From: Syntrophaceae bacterium UBA4059
GTDB taxonomy: Bacteria > Desulfobacterota > Syntrophia > Syntrophales > Smithellaceae
Reading direction: 5' to 3'
Assembly (NCBI GenBank): GCA_002382045.1
Contig: DFZJ01000161.1
Location: 1 to 27,985, forward strand
Length of the DNA stretch: 27,985 nucleotides
Shown: in pieces, positions 8,260 to 17,207 of the stretch
Numbering within the stretch: the first letter of the stretch is position 1
How the letters are laid out: each line of letters opens with the position of its first letter
The notes under the pieces: model-generated
What the model was told of the DNA's origin: nothing
Database searches by the model: none
Seen by the model: only the letters and a program-made list of their open reading frames with translations
Made by a program: the position numbers and the translations under genes

Positions 8260-8288
8260 ACTATAGGAGACTGGCTCCCGGATGTCAA
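8260..8288 (-). promoter_or_regulatory. Sigma70-type promoter of the CNB/CHASE2/SH3/M48 unit
   Basis: Reading the minus strand, TTGACA (8288-8283) and TATAGT (8265-8260) are separated by exactly 17 bases. The -10 box lies 27 bases before the ATG at 8232, leaving a leader of about 20 bases with AAGGATGG as ribosome binding site. It is the best promoter match seen in the window. Confidence 0.82.
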
Positions 8289-8329
8289 GAACATCTAAAA
8301 TTGAAAAAGTGCGCGCGTCACGCAGGGGA

Positions 8330-8557
8330 TTATATCTCCAGTGTCAGATCATCGTAAGCCAGGTGAATTTCCAGGCTGGACGAACCGTCCGGTATTTTAA
8401 GATATTTACGGGTATCGTTCAAAAATTGATCGAGCGCTTCGTCGTTTAAGGTGTGCTCATGATACAGTACGATCACATGATTGGTGTTGGCCCATTTGTT
8501 ATAACCGGCATGCAGAACCATCTGCAAACCAAATGGGAGGGGGATATCATTCCGCAA
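8330..8557 (-). CDS. Small hypothetical ORF, possibly a gene remnant
   Basis: The frame reads sensibly as protein ('HAGYNKWANTNHVIVLYHEHTLNDEALDQFLNDTRKYLKI', then 'SSSLEIHLAYDDLTLEI') and codon choice resembles the neighbours, but initiation is doubtful. The only upstream start is TTG 8557 without a Shine-Dalgarno, and the first ATG (near 8521) has none either. An in-frame stop lies just upstream (near 8580). It may be an N-terminally truncated gene or a small protein with a weak start. It lies 41 bases upstream of the minus-strand promoter and is divergent from the ATP-grasp gene. Family not recognised. Confidence 0.4.
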   Translation of the reverse strand: MRNDIPLPFGLQMVLHAGYNKWANTNHVIVLYHEHTLNDEALDQFLNDTRKYLKIPDGSSSLEIHLAYDDLTLEI

Positions 8558-8572
8558 TAATGCAAATAATGC

Positions 8573-8600
8573 TTGGAACTATTGAAAAATTATGTATATT
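8573..8600 (+). promoter_or_regulatory. Possible promoter of the ATP-grasp gene
   Basis: TTGGAA (8573-8578) and TATATT (8595-8600) are 16 bases apart and lie about 30 bases before the GTG start at 8631, leaving room for the CGGAGG ribosome binding site. The match is moderate and the region is AT-rich, so chance is possible. Confidence 0.4.
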
Positions 8601-8630
8601 GAAAAACAGTTTTAAACACGGAGGTTCATC

Positions 8631-9761
8631 GTGCCGGTAGACGCAGCGCCTGAAAAAATTCCGGTTGTCTTGTTGTATAATGTCGATCCGGACTGGACGC
8701 AGGCTGAAAAAGAGGAAGTCATCAGTTACTCGACCGGGCTCGGCCATGCCTTGATTGAGGTTGGATTCCCCACCGTTTTTGTTCCCATCACCGATGATGA
8801 CATTGCCTGTCATCTCCATTCTTTTGATCCGTCCGAACATATTATTTTTAACTGGTGCGAAAGCCTGCCGGGACTGGCTCACAGCGAATGGCTGGTGGCC
8901 AAACGGCTCGAAATGCTCGGTTTTACCTTTACCGGCGCCGATTCGGAAACGCTGGCCCTGGCTCAAGATAAGTTCCGGGTGAAGGTCCTGCTGGATCAGG
9001 CCGGCATTCCGACACCCGCCTGGCACATTTTTCATCATCATGAATCCGTGCCATGGAACAGGTTTCCCGCGATTGTCAAACCGATGAACGAACACTGTTC
9101 GGCGGGCATCACCCGTGATTCCGTTGTGCTCAATTGCGCGGAACTTGAAAATCGGATTCCCTTCATTCTGGATACCTACCAGCAGCCGGCCATGGTCGAA
9201 GACTTTATCGACGGGCGTGAATTTCATGTGTCGGTATGGGGAAACGAAAAGCTTACCGTTTTGCCTGTCGCGGAAATGGACTTCTCTTTTTTCAAGAACA
9301 TTAAAGACCGGCTTTGTACGTATGATGCTAAATTTATTCCCGGCTCCGATCCCTATGAAAAAATTGAAACGCGCCTGCCGGCGTCGCTCACGCCTGAAGA
9401 GACGCGGGCGCTGGAAAAAGTGTGCTGCGACGCTTATCGGGCTGTGGGATGCCGGGATTACGCTCGTATGGACGTCCGCCTGAGAGATGGTGTTTTCTAT
9501 GTTCTGGACATCAATCCCAACGCGGACATCAGCCATGACGCCAGTATGGCCTGCGCGGCGGAAGTTATCGGGATCAGCTACGGTCAGATGGGCAGTATGA
9601 TCGTTCGCCTGGCCGCAAGTCGGCACCCCGTTTTCAGCAAACCTGCCGACTTGCAGGATTTGGAAAGAAAAAAAGCGGACGTCAAGCGGTCTCGTGTCAG
9701 ACGGGCATCCTCATTAAAACGCCGGGAGCCATCTGAGCAGGCGATGTTATTCCCGGATTGA
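8631..9761 (+). CDS. ATP-grasp ligase, D-alanine-D-alanine-ligase-like
   Basis: 376 residues from a GTG start with CGGAGG six bases upstream. The order of the D-Ala-D-Ala ligase superfamily is visible: an N-terminal domain with 'FNWCESLPG' and 'GFTFTGADSETLALAQDK', a nucleotide-binding core 'FPAIVKPMNEHCSAGI', 'VEDFIDGREFHVSVWG' with the hinge glutamate, and the metal-binding 'YARMDVRLRDGVFYVLDINPNADIS'. ATP-grasp enzymes of this group join a carboxylate to an amine through an acyl phosphate. It differs from housekeeping Ddl in its N-terminus and in a basic C-terminal tail ('ERKKADVKRSRVRRASSLKRRE'), so the substrate may be another amino acid or a peptide. The gene stands alone, 163 bases before metH, and the neighbours give no pathway hint. 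Confidence 0.82.
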   Translation: MPVDAAPEKIPVVLLYNVDPDWTQAEKEEVISYSTGLGHALIEVGFPTVFVPITDDDIACHLHSFDPSEHIIFNWCESLPGLAHSEWLVAKRLEMLGFTFTGADSETLALAQDKFRVKVLLDQAGIPTPAWHIFHHHESVPWNRFPAIVKPMNEHCSAGITRDSVVLNCAELENRIPFILDTYQQPAMVEDFIDGREFHVSVWGNEKLTVLPVAEMDFSFFKNIKDRLCTYDAKFIPGSDPYEKIETRLPASLTPEETRALEKVCCDAYRAVGCRDYARMDVRLRDGVFYVLDINPNADISHDASMACAAEVIGISYGQMGSMIVRLAASRHPVFSKPADLQDLERKKADVKRSRVRRASSLKRREPSEQAMLFPD

Positions 9762-9924
9762 GCTTGTTCATCCGTCGTGTCACCGATGACGCTGTTCATG
9801 GCTAATCCTTTGATATTCCAGAGAAATTCATTATCTTTCCGGTTAAAAAAAAATTCCACTTCTGATGACAAAGATGGTATAAGAACCCAATTGCGAAAAA
9901 TTGATCCTAATCAGGGAGCCTATT

Positions 9925-12375
9925 GTGACTAAAAGCCTTAAAATTAAAAGTCTTCTCGATAAACAGGTGATCATCCTCGACGGGGCAACCGGCACGGAAC
10001 TGCAGAAAAAAGGGTTGCCGGCGGGTGTTTGCCCCGAAATCTGGTGTCTGGAAAATCCGGCGGTTATCCAGGATGTTCATGCGTCCTATCAAAAGGCCGG
10101 AGCCCAGATTGTTTATACCTGCACCTTCGGCGCGAACCGGTTCAAACTCAAACAATACGGCGTCAGGAAAGATGTTTATTCGGTGAACCGGGAGCTGGCA
10201 CAGCTGGCCCAGCAGGCTTGCGGAAAAAAAGCGCTGATCGCCGGTGATATCAGTTCCACCGGATTATTTATTGAACCCTTTGGCCCGCTGGCCTTCGAAG
10301 AAGCCGTGGAAGCTTTTCAAGAGCAGGCACGCGGTCTGATTGATGGCGGCTGTGATTTGATCGTGATCGAGACCATGATCGATATTCAGGAAACGCGCGC
10401 TGCCTTGCTGGCGGTGAAGGAGCTTTCCGATATTTTCACCATCGTCTCCATGACGTATGAAAAAGACGGACACACACTGGGCGGCACACCGCCTGTGTCC
10501 GCGCTGATCACCCTGCAGAGCCTGGGGGCGGATGCCGTGGGCTGCAATTGTTCCGCCGGTCCCGAACAAATGGTAGAATTCATCGCGGCGATGAAGCCCT
10601 ACGCGACCGTTCCGCTTCTGGCCAAACCCAACGCCGGTATGCCGAGGCTCGAAGGTTTGAAGACCGTTTTTGAGATGGATGCCGGAGCATTTGCCGCTTA
10701 CGCCCGGAAGCTTACAGCGGCGGGCGCCAACCTGTTGGGCGGTTGCTGTGGGACGACACCGGATCATATTGCGGCGCTGGCTCGCGCCGTCGGGGGCAGA
10801 AAACCGGTCAAACCGCGCCGGGCGTCACTGGCCGCGCTCAGCTCCGCGCGAAGCTTTTTACACCTGGATGAACATCAGCCTTTGTTTATTATCGGCGAAA
10901 GGATCAATCCCACCGGCAAGAAAGCCCTGCAGCAGGAGCTCCTGGAAGGCAAATTGTCTATGATCCGTGACATGGCGCAGGAGCAGGAAGCGCAGGGGGC
11001 AAGCCTTCTGGATGTCAATATCGGCCAGCCGGGCATCGATGAAATCCAAACGATCAAAAAAGTCATCGGACTTTTATCCACGTCCACCCGGTTGCCGCTG
11101 GTGATTGATTCCTCCAGGGTAGAAACCATTGAGGCGGCCCTCCGGATGTACCCGGGCCGGATGCTCATCAACTCCATTTCCGGCGAAAAGGAAAAACTGA
11201 GCAGGCTTTTGCCGCTGGCCGCAAAATATGGCGCGATGTTTATTTTGCTCCCTCTGACCGAAGGCGACATTCCGAAGACGTCTAAAAAACGCCAGGCGGT
11301 GATCCAGTCCATTTTCCGGAAAGCGCAGAAGTTCGGCATGACCAAAGATGATTTTGTCGTGGACGGGCTTACGATGGCGGTTGCCTCTGACGCCGAAGCG
11401 GCCAGAGAAACGCTGGCCACCGTTGCCTGGTGCAAGAAAACGTTCAGGAGCAGGACGACGCTCGGATTGTCCAACGTTTCTTTCGGCATGCCGGGGCGTC
11501 CCTGGCTTAATGCGACGTTTCTGGCCATGGCGCAGTATTGCGGTTTGACGATGGCCATTGCCAATCCGGCCAGCGCGGAGTTCATGCACGTGAAGAAAGC
11601 GGGGGATGCGCTCATGGCTAAAGAAAAAGCCGCCCTGCATTTTATCAATCATTTTGCCCGGCAATCGGCGCCGGTCGTGCCGGCAACTGCTTCATCCGAA
11701 ATGTCGTTTGAGGAAAAGGTGTCTGCGGCTGTTCTGGACGGAGACCGCGATCGCATCACAACCTTCATTGACGCAGTGCTCAAAACCGGCAAACCGGCAA
11801 GCGTTCTGGTCGATGAAATTCTCATCCCATCCATTGTGCGCGTGGGAGAACTATACGAAAAGAAGATTTATTTTCTGCCGCAATTGATGGCGGCCGCGGA
11901 AACGATGAAAAAAGCTCTCACCCATCTGGATCCGCTCCTTAAAAAAACGGCTGCCGCCGAAAAGGGCAAAGTTCTGCTGGCGACTGTGCGGGGTGATATT
12001 CATGATATCGGCAAGAATATTGTCGCGCTGCTTTTGAGAAATTACGGGTATCGTGTCATTGATCTGGGCAAGGATGTTCCAGATGACGCCATCATTGAAG
12101 CGGCCGGAAAAGAGAAGCCGGACGTCATCGGTCTTTCCGCTTTGATGACCACGACGATGGTCAACATGAAAGACATTGTCGCGCTGGCCCGGGCTAAAGG
12201 AATCCAAACGGATTTTCTCGTCGGCGGCGCGGTGGTCACGGAAGCCTATGCGGCATCCATCGGCGCGTCTTTTGCAAAAGATGGTGTGGCGGCTGTCAGA
12301 ATCGTTGATCGATTAATAAACAAGCAGCATGGTGTTCATGCAGGACAGGGGTGGAACGGCCCATCAAATTTGTGA
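9925..12375 (+). CDS. metH: Cobalamin-dependent methionine synthase, short form without activation domain
   Basis: Transfers the methyl group of methyltetrahydrofolate through cobalamin to homocysteine. The start is taken at GTG 9925, with AGGGAG seven bases upstream, rather than TTG 9901; this gives 816 residues. Domains: homocysteine-binding barrel (about 1-300) with 'ILDGATGTELQKKGL' and zinc ligands in GCNCSAG (about 205) and GGCCGTT (about 271); folate/pterin-binding barrel (about 320-580) with 'IIGERINPTGKK', 'LDVNIGQPGIDE' and 'LVIDSSRVETIEAAL'; four-helix cap (about 590-680); and B12-binding domain (about 685-805) with DIHDIGKNIV, whose His is the lower axial cobalt ligand. The C-terminal SAM-dependent reactivation domain of E. 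coli MetH is absent, as in many anaerobes where reactivation is encoded separately. pyrE follows after 52 bases. Confidence 0.93.
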   Translation: MTKSLKIKSLLDKQVIILDGATGTELQKKGLPAGVCPEIWCLENPAVIQDVHASYQKAGAQIVYTCTFGANRFKLKQYGVRKDVYSVNRELAQLAQQACGKKALIAGDISSTGLFIEPFGPLAFEEAVEAFQEQARGLIDGGCDLIVIETMIDIQETRAALLAVKELSDIFTIVSMTYEKDGHTLGGTPPVSALITLQSLGADAVGCNCSAGPEQMVEFIAAMKPYATVPLLAKPNAGMPRLEGLKTVFEMDAGAFAAYARKLTAAGANLLGGCCGTTPDHIAALARAVGGRKPVKPRRASLAALSSARSFLHLDEHQPLFIIGERINPTGKKALQQELLEGKLSMIRDMAQEQEAQGASLLDVNIGQPGIDEIQTIKKVIGLLSTSTRLPLVIDSSRVETIEAALRMYPGRMLINSISGEKEKLSRLLPLAAKYGAMFILLPLTEGDIPKTSKKRQAVIQSIFRKAQKFGMTKDDFVVDGLTMAVASDAEAARETLATVAWCKKTFRSRTTLGLSNVSFGMPGRPWLNATFLAMAQYCGLTMAIANPASAEFMHVKKAGDALMAKEKAALHFINHFARQSAPVVPATASSEMSFEEKVSAAVLDGDRDRITTFIDAVLKTGKPASVLVDEILIPSIVRVGELYEKKIYFLPQLMAAAETMKKALTHLDPLLKKTAAAEKGKVLLATVRGDIHDIGKNIVALLLRNYGYRVIDLGKDVPDDAIIEAAGKEKPDVIGLSALMTTTMVNMKDIVALARAKGIQTDFLVGGAVVTEAYAASIGASFAKDGVAAVRIVDRLINKQHGVHAGQGWNGPSNL

Positions 12376-12427
12376 TGGGCGATCATCAGGCGCAATCATA
12401 AAAATCTTTATTGGAGGAAGTATTGAT

Positions 12428-13018
12428 ATGACCATTCAAAAGAAAAAGGAACGTCTGGGTGAAATTATCCTGGAGCGTTCCTTCAAATACAGTGAAAACC
12501 CGCCTTTTACACTGGCCTCGGGCAGGCAGAGCAATTTTTATTTTAATTGCAAACCGACCACGCTCGATCCCGAAGGGATGAACCTGATCGGCGAGATTAT
12601 CTTTGATATGATTAAAGATGCGCCTGTTACCGCGGCGGGCGGCCTCACGCTCGGCGCCGACCCGATTGCCGCCGCGCTGGCCGTTATGTCCTGGCAGCTG
12701 GGCAAGCCGGTCAAATCGTTCATCGTGCGCAAAGACATAAAAGATCACGGCACAAAAAGCGCTATTGAGGGCAACGTGCAGTCCGGCGAGAGAGTGGTCA
12801 TTATTGACGATGTCATCACCACCGGCGGCTCCACAATCACGGCGATTGAACATACCCGCAAAGCCGGTCTGATTATTGACCGCGTGATCACGCTGATCGA
12901 TCGTGAAGAAGGCGGCCGCGAAAATATTCTCCGGTATGTTGAAAATGTGCAATCTGTTTTTACCCGAACGGAGATCATGGCGCTCCGCGCAAAACTCATG
13001 GCTGTCCAGCATGGATAA
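12428..13018 (+). CDS. pyrE: Orotate phosphoribosyltransferase
   Basis: Converts orotate and PRPP to orotidine 5'-phosphate in pyrimidine synthesis. The start at 12428 has GGAGG 12-16 bases upstream and gives 196 residues, usual for the family. The PRPP-binding motif VVIIDDVITTGGS lies at about 122-134. Also visible are 'FTLASGRQSNFYFNCKPTTL', 'GGLTLGADPIAAA' and the catalytic-loop region 'VRKDIKDHGT'. The 3' end overlaps the next gene by 8 bases (ATGGATAA), so the two are probably translationally linked. Cotranscription with metH is plausible but unproven. Confidence 0.95.
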   Translation: MTIQKKKERLGEIILERSFKYSENPPFTLASGRQSNFYFNCKPTTLDPEGMNLIGEIIFDMIKDAPVTAAGGLTLGADPIAAALAVMSWQLGKPVKSFIVRKDIKDHGTKSAIEGNVQSGERVVIIDDVITTGGSTITAIEHTRKAGLIIDRVITLIDREEGGRENILRYVENVQSVFTRTEIMALRAKLMAVQHG

Positions 13019-14201
13019 GACAGGTTTTCCGGTTTCAGGTTGTCTGCTGGCCATTTTCATCTTCCTGTCTCTTTGCGCAGGCATTGAGGCGTCCGTCATT
13101 CCCGTGAGCAAATATCGATCCACGGAAATGCCGGGTGGCGCGCCGGCAGGCTGGTTTGTCGAGAAAAAAGTCGGTGTGCCGTCGATGAAAATGGAAAAAG
13201 ACGGTGAAAACTATTATTTGCATTTGCAGTCGTTTGGCAACTCCGCATACGGCATCCGCACATCGTCACGGGTGAACGTTAAAGAATTTCCGATTATTAC
13301 CTGGCGCTGGCGGGTTGATAAGATGCCGGCAGGCGGCGATGTCCGCAAGAAAGCAGCCGACGATCAGGCCCTGCAAGTCTATGTCGCTTTTAAAGAAACG
13401 GGATTTCCGGCCGTGCTGAACACGCCGGTTATCGGTTATATCTGGGATAACGAGGCGCCCAAAGGCTGGAGCGGTCGCAGTTCACAAATCGGCGGCGATA
13501 AACTGCGATATATCGTTTTGAGAAATAAGACGGATAAAACAGGCCAGTGGTATACGGAACGCCGTAACATTTACGAAGACTACCAGAAACTTTTCAGCGA
13601 CATCAACGGCGGCGAACCGCTGGGGGTAACCACCGGTGTGCAGGTTTATATTAATACGCAACGAACGAAAACACCCGCAGAAGGCATGATGGGTCAAATC
13701 TATTTCAGCAACGAGACGCGGGATGTTGTTGTCACGGAAGCGGCCAAAGAGAAAATCACCGCCCGGACAACCGCCATCATCGCCAAACCGGTTGTCATGA
13801 CCGCGCCTAAACGGAAGCCGGTTTCCGTCATTGCAGCCGGAAAGGATTTCAGCAAGCCCGGCTGCGTGAATATCAGCGTCGAATTTGAAACGAATTCAAC
13901 AGAAGCCCCTCCGGATATCGACGGCAAAATGCAACGGCTGACAGCATATCTGGTCAAATATCCCCAAGCCAGGTTTACCATTACCGGCCATACGGATCAT
14001 GTCGGTTCGGATGCTTATAATAAGGCGCTGTCCCTCAGGCGCGCCGAAAGGGTCAAAAGTTATCTGATTGAAAAGTTCAGTATCGAGGCGAAACGCTTAA
14101 TCGTCAAGGGCGCCGGTTCTTCCCAACCCGTTGCCGATAACAGCACACCGGAAGGACGGAAGCTAAACCGCCGTGTGACGATTCAGGACTGTCCGGAATA
14201 A
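13011..14201 (+). CDS. DUF3047-OmpA fusion envelope protein
   Basis: 396 residues. The start is put at 13011, inside the end of pyrE, because it gives a signal peptide ('GCLLAIFIFLSLCAGIEA-SV'). Residues about 40-225 match DUF3047: 'PAGWFVEKKVGVPSMKMEKD', 'FPIITWRWRVDKMP', 'DDQALQVYVAF', 'IGYIWDNEAPKG', 'YEDYQKLF'. A linker follows, and residues about 290-396 form an OmpA C-terminal peptidoglycan-binding domain: 'ISVEFETNSTEAPPD', 'ITGHTDHVGSDAYNKALSLR', 'AERVKSYLIEKF', 'NRRVTI', with the Asp and Arg that bind diaminopimelate. It should sit in the periplasm bound to the cell wall. DUF3047 is normally a stand-alone protein of about 220 residues with unknown function, so the fusion ties it to the envelope. 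Confidence 0.85.
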   Translation: MDKTGFPVSGCLLAIFIFLSLCAGIEASVIPVSKYRSTEMPGGAPAGWFVEKKVGVPSMKMEKDGENYYLHLQSFGNSAYGIRTSSRVNVKEFPIITWRWRVDKMPAGGDVRKKAADDQALQVYVAFKETGFPAVLNTPVIGYIWDNEAPKGWSGRSSQIGGDKLRYIVLRNKTDKTGQWYTERRNIYEDYQKLFSDINGGEPLGVTTGVQVYINTQRTKTPAEGMMGQIYFSNETRDVVVTEAAKEKITARTTAIIAKPVVMTAPKRKPVSVIAAGKDFSKPGCVNISVEFETNSTEAPPDIDGKMQRLTAYLVKYPQARFTITGHTDHVGSDAYNKALSLRRAERVKSYLIEKFSIEAKRLIVKGAGSSQPVADNSTPEGRKLNRRVTIQDCPE

Positions 14202-14222
14202 AATTATGGAAAAGGAGTAGAA

Positions 14223-17201
14223 ATGACGTCATCCAACATTCCAGAACCGACCCTGCAAGCCGGGGATGTGTTCAAGGGATTCAAAGTATTACGCGTGGAA
14301 ACCATCGAGGCGATGCGTCTCACCGCCTATGAAATAGAACATCTCCCAACCGGCGCGAAAGTTCTGCACCTTCACGCCTTTGACCGCGAGAATTTATACG
14401 CGATAGGTTTCCGCACACCGCCTGAGGATTCCACGGGTTTGCCCCATATTCTGGAACATTCCGTGCTGGCGGGCTCGGAAAAATACCCGCTTAAAGACGC
14501 CTTCAAGGAATTGATCCGCTCCACGATGCAGACGTTCATCAACGCTTTTACGTATCCGGACAAAACCGTGTATCCGGTCGCCAGTCAGATCAAGGCGGAT
14601 TTTTTCAATCTCGCCCGTGTTTACACGGATCTGGTTTTGCATCCCCGGATGCTCAAAGAAACCTTCTTGCAGGAAGGACATCATCTGGAATTTGCCACGC
14701 CAGGCGACATCGAAAGCGACCTGATCATTTCCGGCATCGTCTATAATGAAATGAAGGGCGCCTACTCGTCGCCCGATTCCCTGATGTATAAAGACATTCA
14801 GGAAAATCTTTATCCCGACACCATTTATGCGCTGGATTCCGGCGGAGACCCGGACGTTATCCCGTCGCTGACGTATGAGCAATTCAGGGATTTTCACCGG
14901 AAATACTATTCGCCGACCAACGCGCGCTTTTTTCTCTATGGAGATATTCCGACCGCGGAGCATCTGGAATTTCTATCGGAGATGCTGGCCGGATTTGACC
15001 GGGTGGACGTGGATTCGTCGATTAAAAGCCAGCCTTTTTTTACGGCGCCCAGGCGTGTTTCCGGCGTCTATCCCGTAGGCAGTGACGAGTCGCTAACGGG
15101 GAAGACCATCGTCAATGTGGCCTGGATGCTGGCGGAAAACAAAGATTTTGAAACGGTCCTGATGCTGGAAATTATTTCAGGCCTGCTGGTGGGCAGTGCG
15201 GCCGCCCCCCTGCGCCAGGCTTTGATTGATTCGGGTCTGGGCGAAGATATGTCGCCGGTTTCCGGGATGGAATCCGATCTGAAGCAGCTCTTGTTTTGCG
15301 CCGGTTTGCGCAACGTGCAAAGTGCCGACATTCCGAAAATTGAAAAGCTCATCGACGATACATTGCGGAAGATTGTATCCGAAGGATTTGACCGGGAATT
15401 GGTGGAGGGCATTCTGCATCAGGTCGAATTTCACGGCAAGGAAATTTCCCGCGGTTCTTACCCCTATGGCATTACGTTGATGGGCAACGTTTTTCAAACC
15501 TGGCTGTATGACGGCGATCCACTGATCGGCCTTGATTTTTCCCGCATGATTGAAAATATCCGCAAAAGCTGGGCGGATGATCCGCGGGTCTTCCAGAAAA
15601 TGATCCAAAAGTGGCTGGTGGATAACCCCCACCGCCTGCTTGCCGTCATGGAACCGGATCCGGATTTCAGCCAAAAGAATGATGCAAAGTTAAGGCAGAA
15701 AATGGCGGCTTTAAAAGCCGGTTTTTCGAAAGAACAACTGCGGCAAATCGACGAGCAGGCCGCCCGGCTGAAAGCATTTCAGTCCGCCACCGATTCGCCC
15801 GAAGCCGCCGCAACGCTGCCTAAATTACATCTGGAAGATGTTCCCAGAGAGGTGGAGACCATTCCAACGGAGTACAAGACGCTCCAGTCCGTGCCAGTTC
15901 TGGAACATGACCTGTTCACCAACGGCATCGCTTATGTCGATCTGGCTTTTGATATTGCGCATGTTCCCGAAGACCTTCAGCTTTACCTGCCGCTCTTGGG
16001 TAAAATCATGACCGGCATGGGCGCGGCGGGTTTGACGTATGATGAAATGTCCAAACGCATCGCGTTGAATATGGGTGGATTCGGTTATGATCTGTCCGCC
16101 GGTTTTTCGGCGGATGCGACCGACACCTGGCAGAAAATGATTTTTTCTTTTAAAGCGCTTTATCGCACCCTTCCGGACGCGTTTGACACCGTTTACGATA
16201 TTCTCTGCGACGGTGATCTGGAACAGGAAGCAAGGATGTATGATTTACTTGCGGAACGGAAAAATAATCTGCAATCCTCCATTGTCCCGTCCGGACACGT
16301 CTTTGCCAAACGGGCGGCAGGCGCGGCGCTTACGCTGCCGGCTTATCGCGATGAACAATGGCATGGCCGGACCCAGTTGCGATTTGTTCAGCAGCAGGCG
16401 GGTGATTTCGATGTCTCCAAAAAGAACCTGCGCGAAAAGCTGGATCAGTTAAAAGCGATCATCTTTCATAAAAATAATCTGACGATCAACGTCACCGCCG
16501 GGGCCGACGGCTTTCAACTGGTTGACGACCAGATCGAAAGTTTGCTTGCAAAACTGCCGGTAGGTCATCGCGCGGACAGGTCGAACCAGCCGTCCCTTGC
16601 GCCCGTCTATGCGGGCATTGCCGTTCCCACACAGGTTTCTTATGTCGCCCGCGCCATGGCGGCGCCCGCCTACAATGACCCGTCTGCCGCGCTCCTGATG
16701 CTGGCGTCGCGGGAGCTATCCAACAGCTACCTTTACAAATATATCCGTGTTCAGGGCGGCGCTTACGGCGGCATGTCTTCATTCGACGCGACGCTGGGGA
16801 TTTTCGCGTTTCTGTCCTATCGCGATCCGCATATCGTCGAAACGCTGAATGTCTTTCACGAAGCGCAGAAATATTATTCACAAAATGATATGTCTGACGA
16901 CGACATGGAAAAAGCCATCATCAGCACGCTGAGCGCACTCGATAAGCCTCTTGATCCGTCAGGGCGCGGGTACGTCGCCCTGATGCGGCATTTTATCGGC
17001 GTCACCGATCCGATGCGTCAGTCCTTCCGGGATCAGATATTTTCCGCGACGCCGCGAAAAGTAAGGAACGCGCTGGCCGGCTATTTTGAAAAAGCCGCCG
17101 GGACCTGCGCCGTCGCGGTTTATTCGGCGCAGGAAAAACTGGATGAAGCCAACAAGCTTCTGACGGATAAACTGAATCTGGAAAAGCTTTCGGAAACATA
17201 G
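14223..17201 (+). CDS. M16C zinc metallopeptidase, PreP/presequence-protease-like
   Basis: 992 residues, the usual size for the PreP (M16C) group, with AAAGGAGTAGAA before the ATG. The inverted zinc site HILEH lies at about 75-79 (two His ligands and the catalytic Glu), with the downstream glutamate in 'GIVYNEMKGAYSSPDSLMY' (about 172-190). Other family marks are 'TMQTFINAFTYPDKTVYPVAS', 'FRDFHRKYYSPTNARFFLYGD' and, in the C-terminal half, 'QGGAYGGMSSFDATLGIFAFLSYRDP', which contributes to the closed chamber. These enzymes degrade unstructured peptides. No signal peptide is seen, so it is probably cytoplasmic. It lies 21 bases after the DUF3047-OmpA gene and is probably cotranscribed. Confidence 0.93.
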   Translation: MTSSNIPEPTLQAGDVFKGFKVLRVETIEAMRLTAYEIEHLPTGAKVLHLHAFDRENLYAIGFRTPPEDSTGLPHILEHSVLAGSEKYPLKDAFKELIRSTMQTFINAFTYPDKTVYPVASQIKADFFNLARVYTDLVLHPRMLKETFLQEGHHLEFATPGDIESDLIISGIVYNEMKGAYSSPDSLMYKDIQENLYPDTIYALDSGGDPDVIPSLTYEQFRDFHRKYYSPTNARFFLYGDIPTAEHLEFLSEMLAGFDRVDVDSSIKSQPFFTAPRRVSGVYPVGSDESLTGKTIVNVAWMLAENKDFETVLMLEIISGLLVGSAAAPLRQALIDSGLGEDMSPVSGMESDLKQLLFCAGLRNVQSADIPKIEKLIDDTLRKIVSEGFDRELVEGILHQVEFHGKEISRGSYPYGITLMGNVFQTWLYDGDPLIGLDFSRMIENIRKSWADDPRVFQKMIQKWLVDNPHRLLAVMEPDPDFSQKNDAKLRQKMAALKAGFSKEQLRQIDEQAARLKAFQSATDSPEAAATLPKLHLEDVPREVETIPTEYKTLQSVPVLEHDLFTNGIAYVDLAFDIAHVPEDLQLYLPLLGKIMTGMGAAGLTYDEMSKRIALNMGGFGYDLSAGFSADATDTWQKMIFSFKALYRTLPDAFDTVYDILCDGDLEQEARMYDLLAERKNNLQSSIVPSGHVFAKRAAGAALTLPAYRDEQWHGRTQLRFVQQQAGDFDVSKKNLREKLDQLKAIIFHKNNLTINVTAGADGFQLVDDQIESLLAKLPVGHRADRSNQPSLAPVYAGIAVPTQVSYVARAMAAPAYNDPSAALLMLASRELSNSYLYKYIRVQGGAYGGMSSFDATLGIFAFLSYRDPHIVETLNVFHEAQKYYSQNDMSDDDMEKAIISTLSALDKPLDPSGRGYVALMRHFIGVTDPMRQSFRDQIFSATPRKVRNALAGYFEKAAGTCAVAVYSAQEKLDEANKLLTDKLNLEKLSET

Positions 17202-17207
17202 GGAAAG

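Noticed and set aside
8547..9626. Minus-strand frame of 359 codons opposite the ATP-grasp gene
   Set aside because: The plus strand carries clear ATP-grasp motifs; the antisense frame is a composition artefact.
9762..9924. Possible cobalamin or SAM riboswitch before metH
   Set aside because: The leader of at most about 160 bases has no B12-box-like sequence and no convincing conserved stems.
12386..13123. Minus-strand frame of 245 codons opposite pyrE
   Set aside because: pyrE motifs on the plus strand are unambiguous.
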